DNA of 8,134 nt from Desulfuromusa sp. (lineage in GTDB: Bacteria > Desulfobacterota > Desulfuromonadia > Desulfuromonadales > Geopsychrobacteraceae). Within the stretch, counting starts at the first letter, position 1. Each line of letters begins with the position of its first letter. This document shows positions 7,176 to 8,134 of the stretch, piece by piece. The position numbers and the translations under genes were made by a program. The notes under the pieces were generated by a model, which searched no databases, was not told the DNA's origin, and saw nothing but the letters and a program-made list of their open reading frames with translations. The stretch spans positions 1 through 8,134 of the forward strand of contig JAGLDI010000023.1 in the NCBI GenBank assembly GCA_023145655.1, read 5' to 3'.

Positions 7176-8134
7176 TTAGCGACCCTGAACAACCTTACGC
7201 AGCCCCGCCACATAGTCACCAGAAACGATACCATGTTCCGTAATGATCGCGGTCACAAGACGCTGCGAGGTAATATCAAAAGCCGGATTGAAAACGTTGA
7301 TCCCTTCAGGAGCCAGTTGAATATCCTTGATATGGGTCATTTCCCGACTGTCCCGTTCTTCGATTGGAATCTGGCTGCCATCACTCAAACTCAGATCAAT
7401 CGTTGAAACCGGAGCGGCGACATAAAATGGGATATTGTGCTCTTTAGCCAAGATAGCGACGGTATAGGTACCGATTTTATTGGCAACATCCCCATTTGCA
7501 GCAATTCGGTCGGCACCAACAATGACGCAGTCAATCTCCCCTTTACTCATCAGGTAACCAGCCATATTGTCACAGATCAAAGTGACCGGAATATTATCCT
7601 TCTGTAATTCCCACGCAGTCAGTCGCGCACCCTGCAAAAAAGGTCTGGTCTCATCGGCAATCACTGAAATTTTCTTCCCCGCAGCTATAGCAGAGCGGAT
7701 CACTCCAAGGGCAGTTCCATAACCAGCTGTCGCCAATGCTCCAGCGTTACAGTGGGTCAAAACCCGGGCACCATCCGGCAACAGCGGTTCACCATGCTGC
7801 CCCATTTGCCGATTGATTTTTTCATCCTCCTGAGTGATCGCCAGAGCTTCAAACTCAAGTCCGATTTTCAGCTCCAGAACACTTCGATCCAGATTGGATT
7901 CGGCAAAGTGTTTCATCCGTTCCAGAGCCCAGGAAAGATTGACTGCAGTCGGTCGGGTTGCAGCCAGAACGGCACAGATATTTTCCAGCTCCTGAAAAAA
8001 CTCCCAGCTTATCTCCGTTTCAATATCTCTCGCGCCAAACCAGACACCGATCGCTGCAGCAACACCGATTGCCGGAGCACCACGAACGACCATGGTACGG
8101 ATTGCTTCAGCAACCTCCTGATAAGTTGTATAGG
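7176..8134 (-). CDS. mtnA: Methylthioribose-1-phosphate isomerase (5' end outside window)
   Basis: Converts 5-methylthioribose 1-phosphate to 5-methylthioribulose 1-phosphate in the methionine salvage pathway; a cytoplasmic member of the eIF2B-alpha/beta/delta-like family. The frame is open to the right edge: codons before the internal ATG at 8093 read '[13 protein letters not shown]', matching the family upstream of '[14 protein letters not shown]', so that Met is not the start and the gene continues beyond 8134. About 318 residues are visible of a usual length near 345-350. Counting from the internal Met, '[20 protein letters not shown]' carries the presumed catalytic Cys115, and '[20 protein letters not shown]' carries Asp195. 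'[19 protein letters not shown]' near the C-terminus is also typical. A ribose-1,5-bisphosphate isomerase or true eIF2B homologue is less likely given these motifs. It appears to be the upstream gene of an operon with glnE, 10 bases away. Confidence 0.92.
   Translation of the reverse strand, partial: YTTYQEVAEAIRTMVVRGAPAIGVAAAIGVWFGARDIETEISWEFFQELENICAVLAATRPTAVNLSWALERMKHFAESNLDRSVLELKIGLEFEALAITQEDEKINRQMGQHGEPLLPDGARVLTHCNAGALATAGYGTALGVIRSAIAAGKKISVIADETRPFLQGARLTAWELQKDNIPVTLICDNMAGYLMSKGEIDCVIVGADRIAANGDVANKIGTYTVAILAKEHNIPFYVAAPVSTIDLSLSDGSQIPIEERDSREMTHIKDIQLAPEGINVFNPAFDITSQRLVTAIITEHGIVSGDYVAGLRKVVQGR

Noticed and set aside
7166..7234. Upstream extension of glnE to 7234
   Set aside because: It would overlap the mtnA 3' end, adds an atypical stretch, and the ATG at 7165 has its own ribosome site just after the mtnA stop.
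8091..8093. ATG at 8093 as the mtnA start
   Set aside because: The frame continues upstream with family-typical residues, and the motif 'VRGAPAIG' is normally preceded by about 40 residues in MtnA.

Overview
The window looks like chromosomal DNA of a Gram-negative bacterium with moderate GC content. The best guess is a member of the Desulfuromonadales/Geobacter group (Desulfobacterota, formerly Deltaproteobacteria). This rests on remembered family resemblance: the short TtcA form, and the combination of a receiver, a PATAN/DUF4388 segment and a J-domain in one protein, which I associate with Geobacter-like and myxobacterial genomes. No database search was possible. There are no RNA genes, mobile elements or CRISPR arrays, and coding density is high.

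The left part (1-2057) is transcribed rightward. It holds the 3' end of an EamA/DMT-type transporter gene, then ttcA (tRNA 2-thiocytidine synthesis, better started at GTG 415 than at TTG 352), then a membrane-anchored Bax/FlgJ-like glucosaminidase. The 98-base gap before the glucosaminidase is the only substantial regulatory region. It contains a strong sigma70-like promoter, a perfect 14-base palindrome, and a small hairpin whose loop carries the Shine-Dalgarno sequence just ahead of a TTG start.

The right part (2082-8134) is transcribed leftward and looks like one operon: mtnA (methylthioribose-1-phosphate isomerase, 5' end outside the window), a 10-base gap, glnE (bifunctional glutamine synthetase adenylyltransferase/adenylyl-removing enzyme), and a 631-residue multidomain protein. 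The last two genes overlap by ATGA. The multidomain protein has a receiver domain, a PATAN/DUF4388-like segment, a J-domain with an intact HPD, and TPR-like repeats. The two halves of the window converge with only 24 bases between stop codons.

Functionally, most of this is housekeeping: methionine salvage, nitrogen regulation by covalent modification of glutamine synthetase, tRNA thiolation and cell-wall turnover. The least ordinary element is the receiver/J-domain/TPR protein translationally coupled to glnE. It could link a phosphorelay to DnaK-type chaperone recruitment, but no function can be proven from sequence alone. I do not see a wholly new system here.
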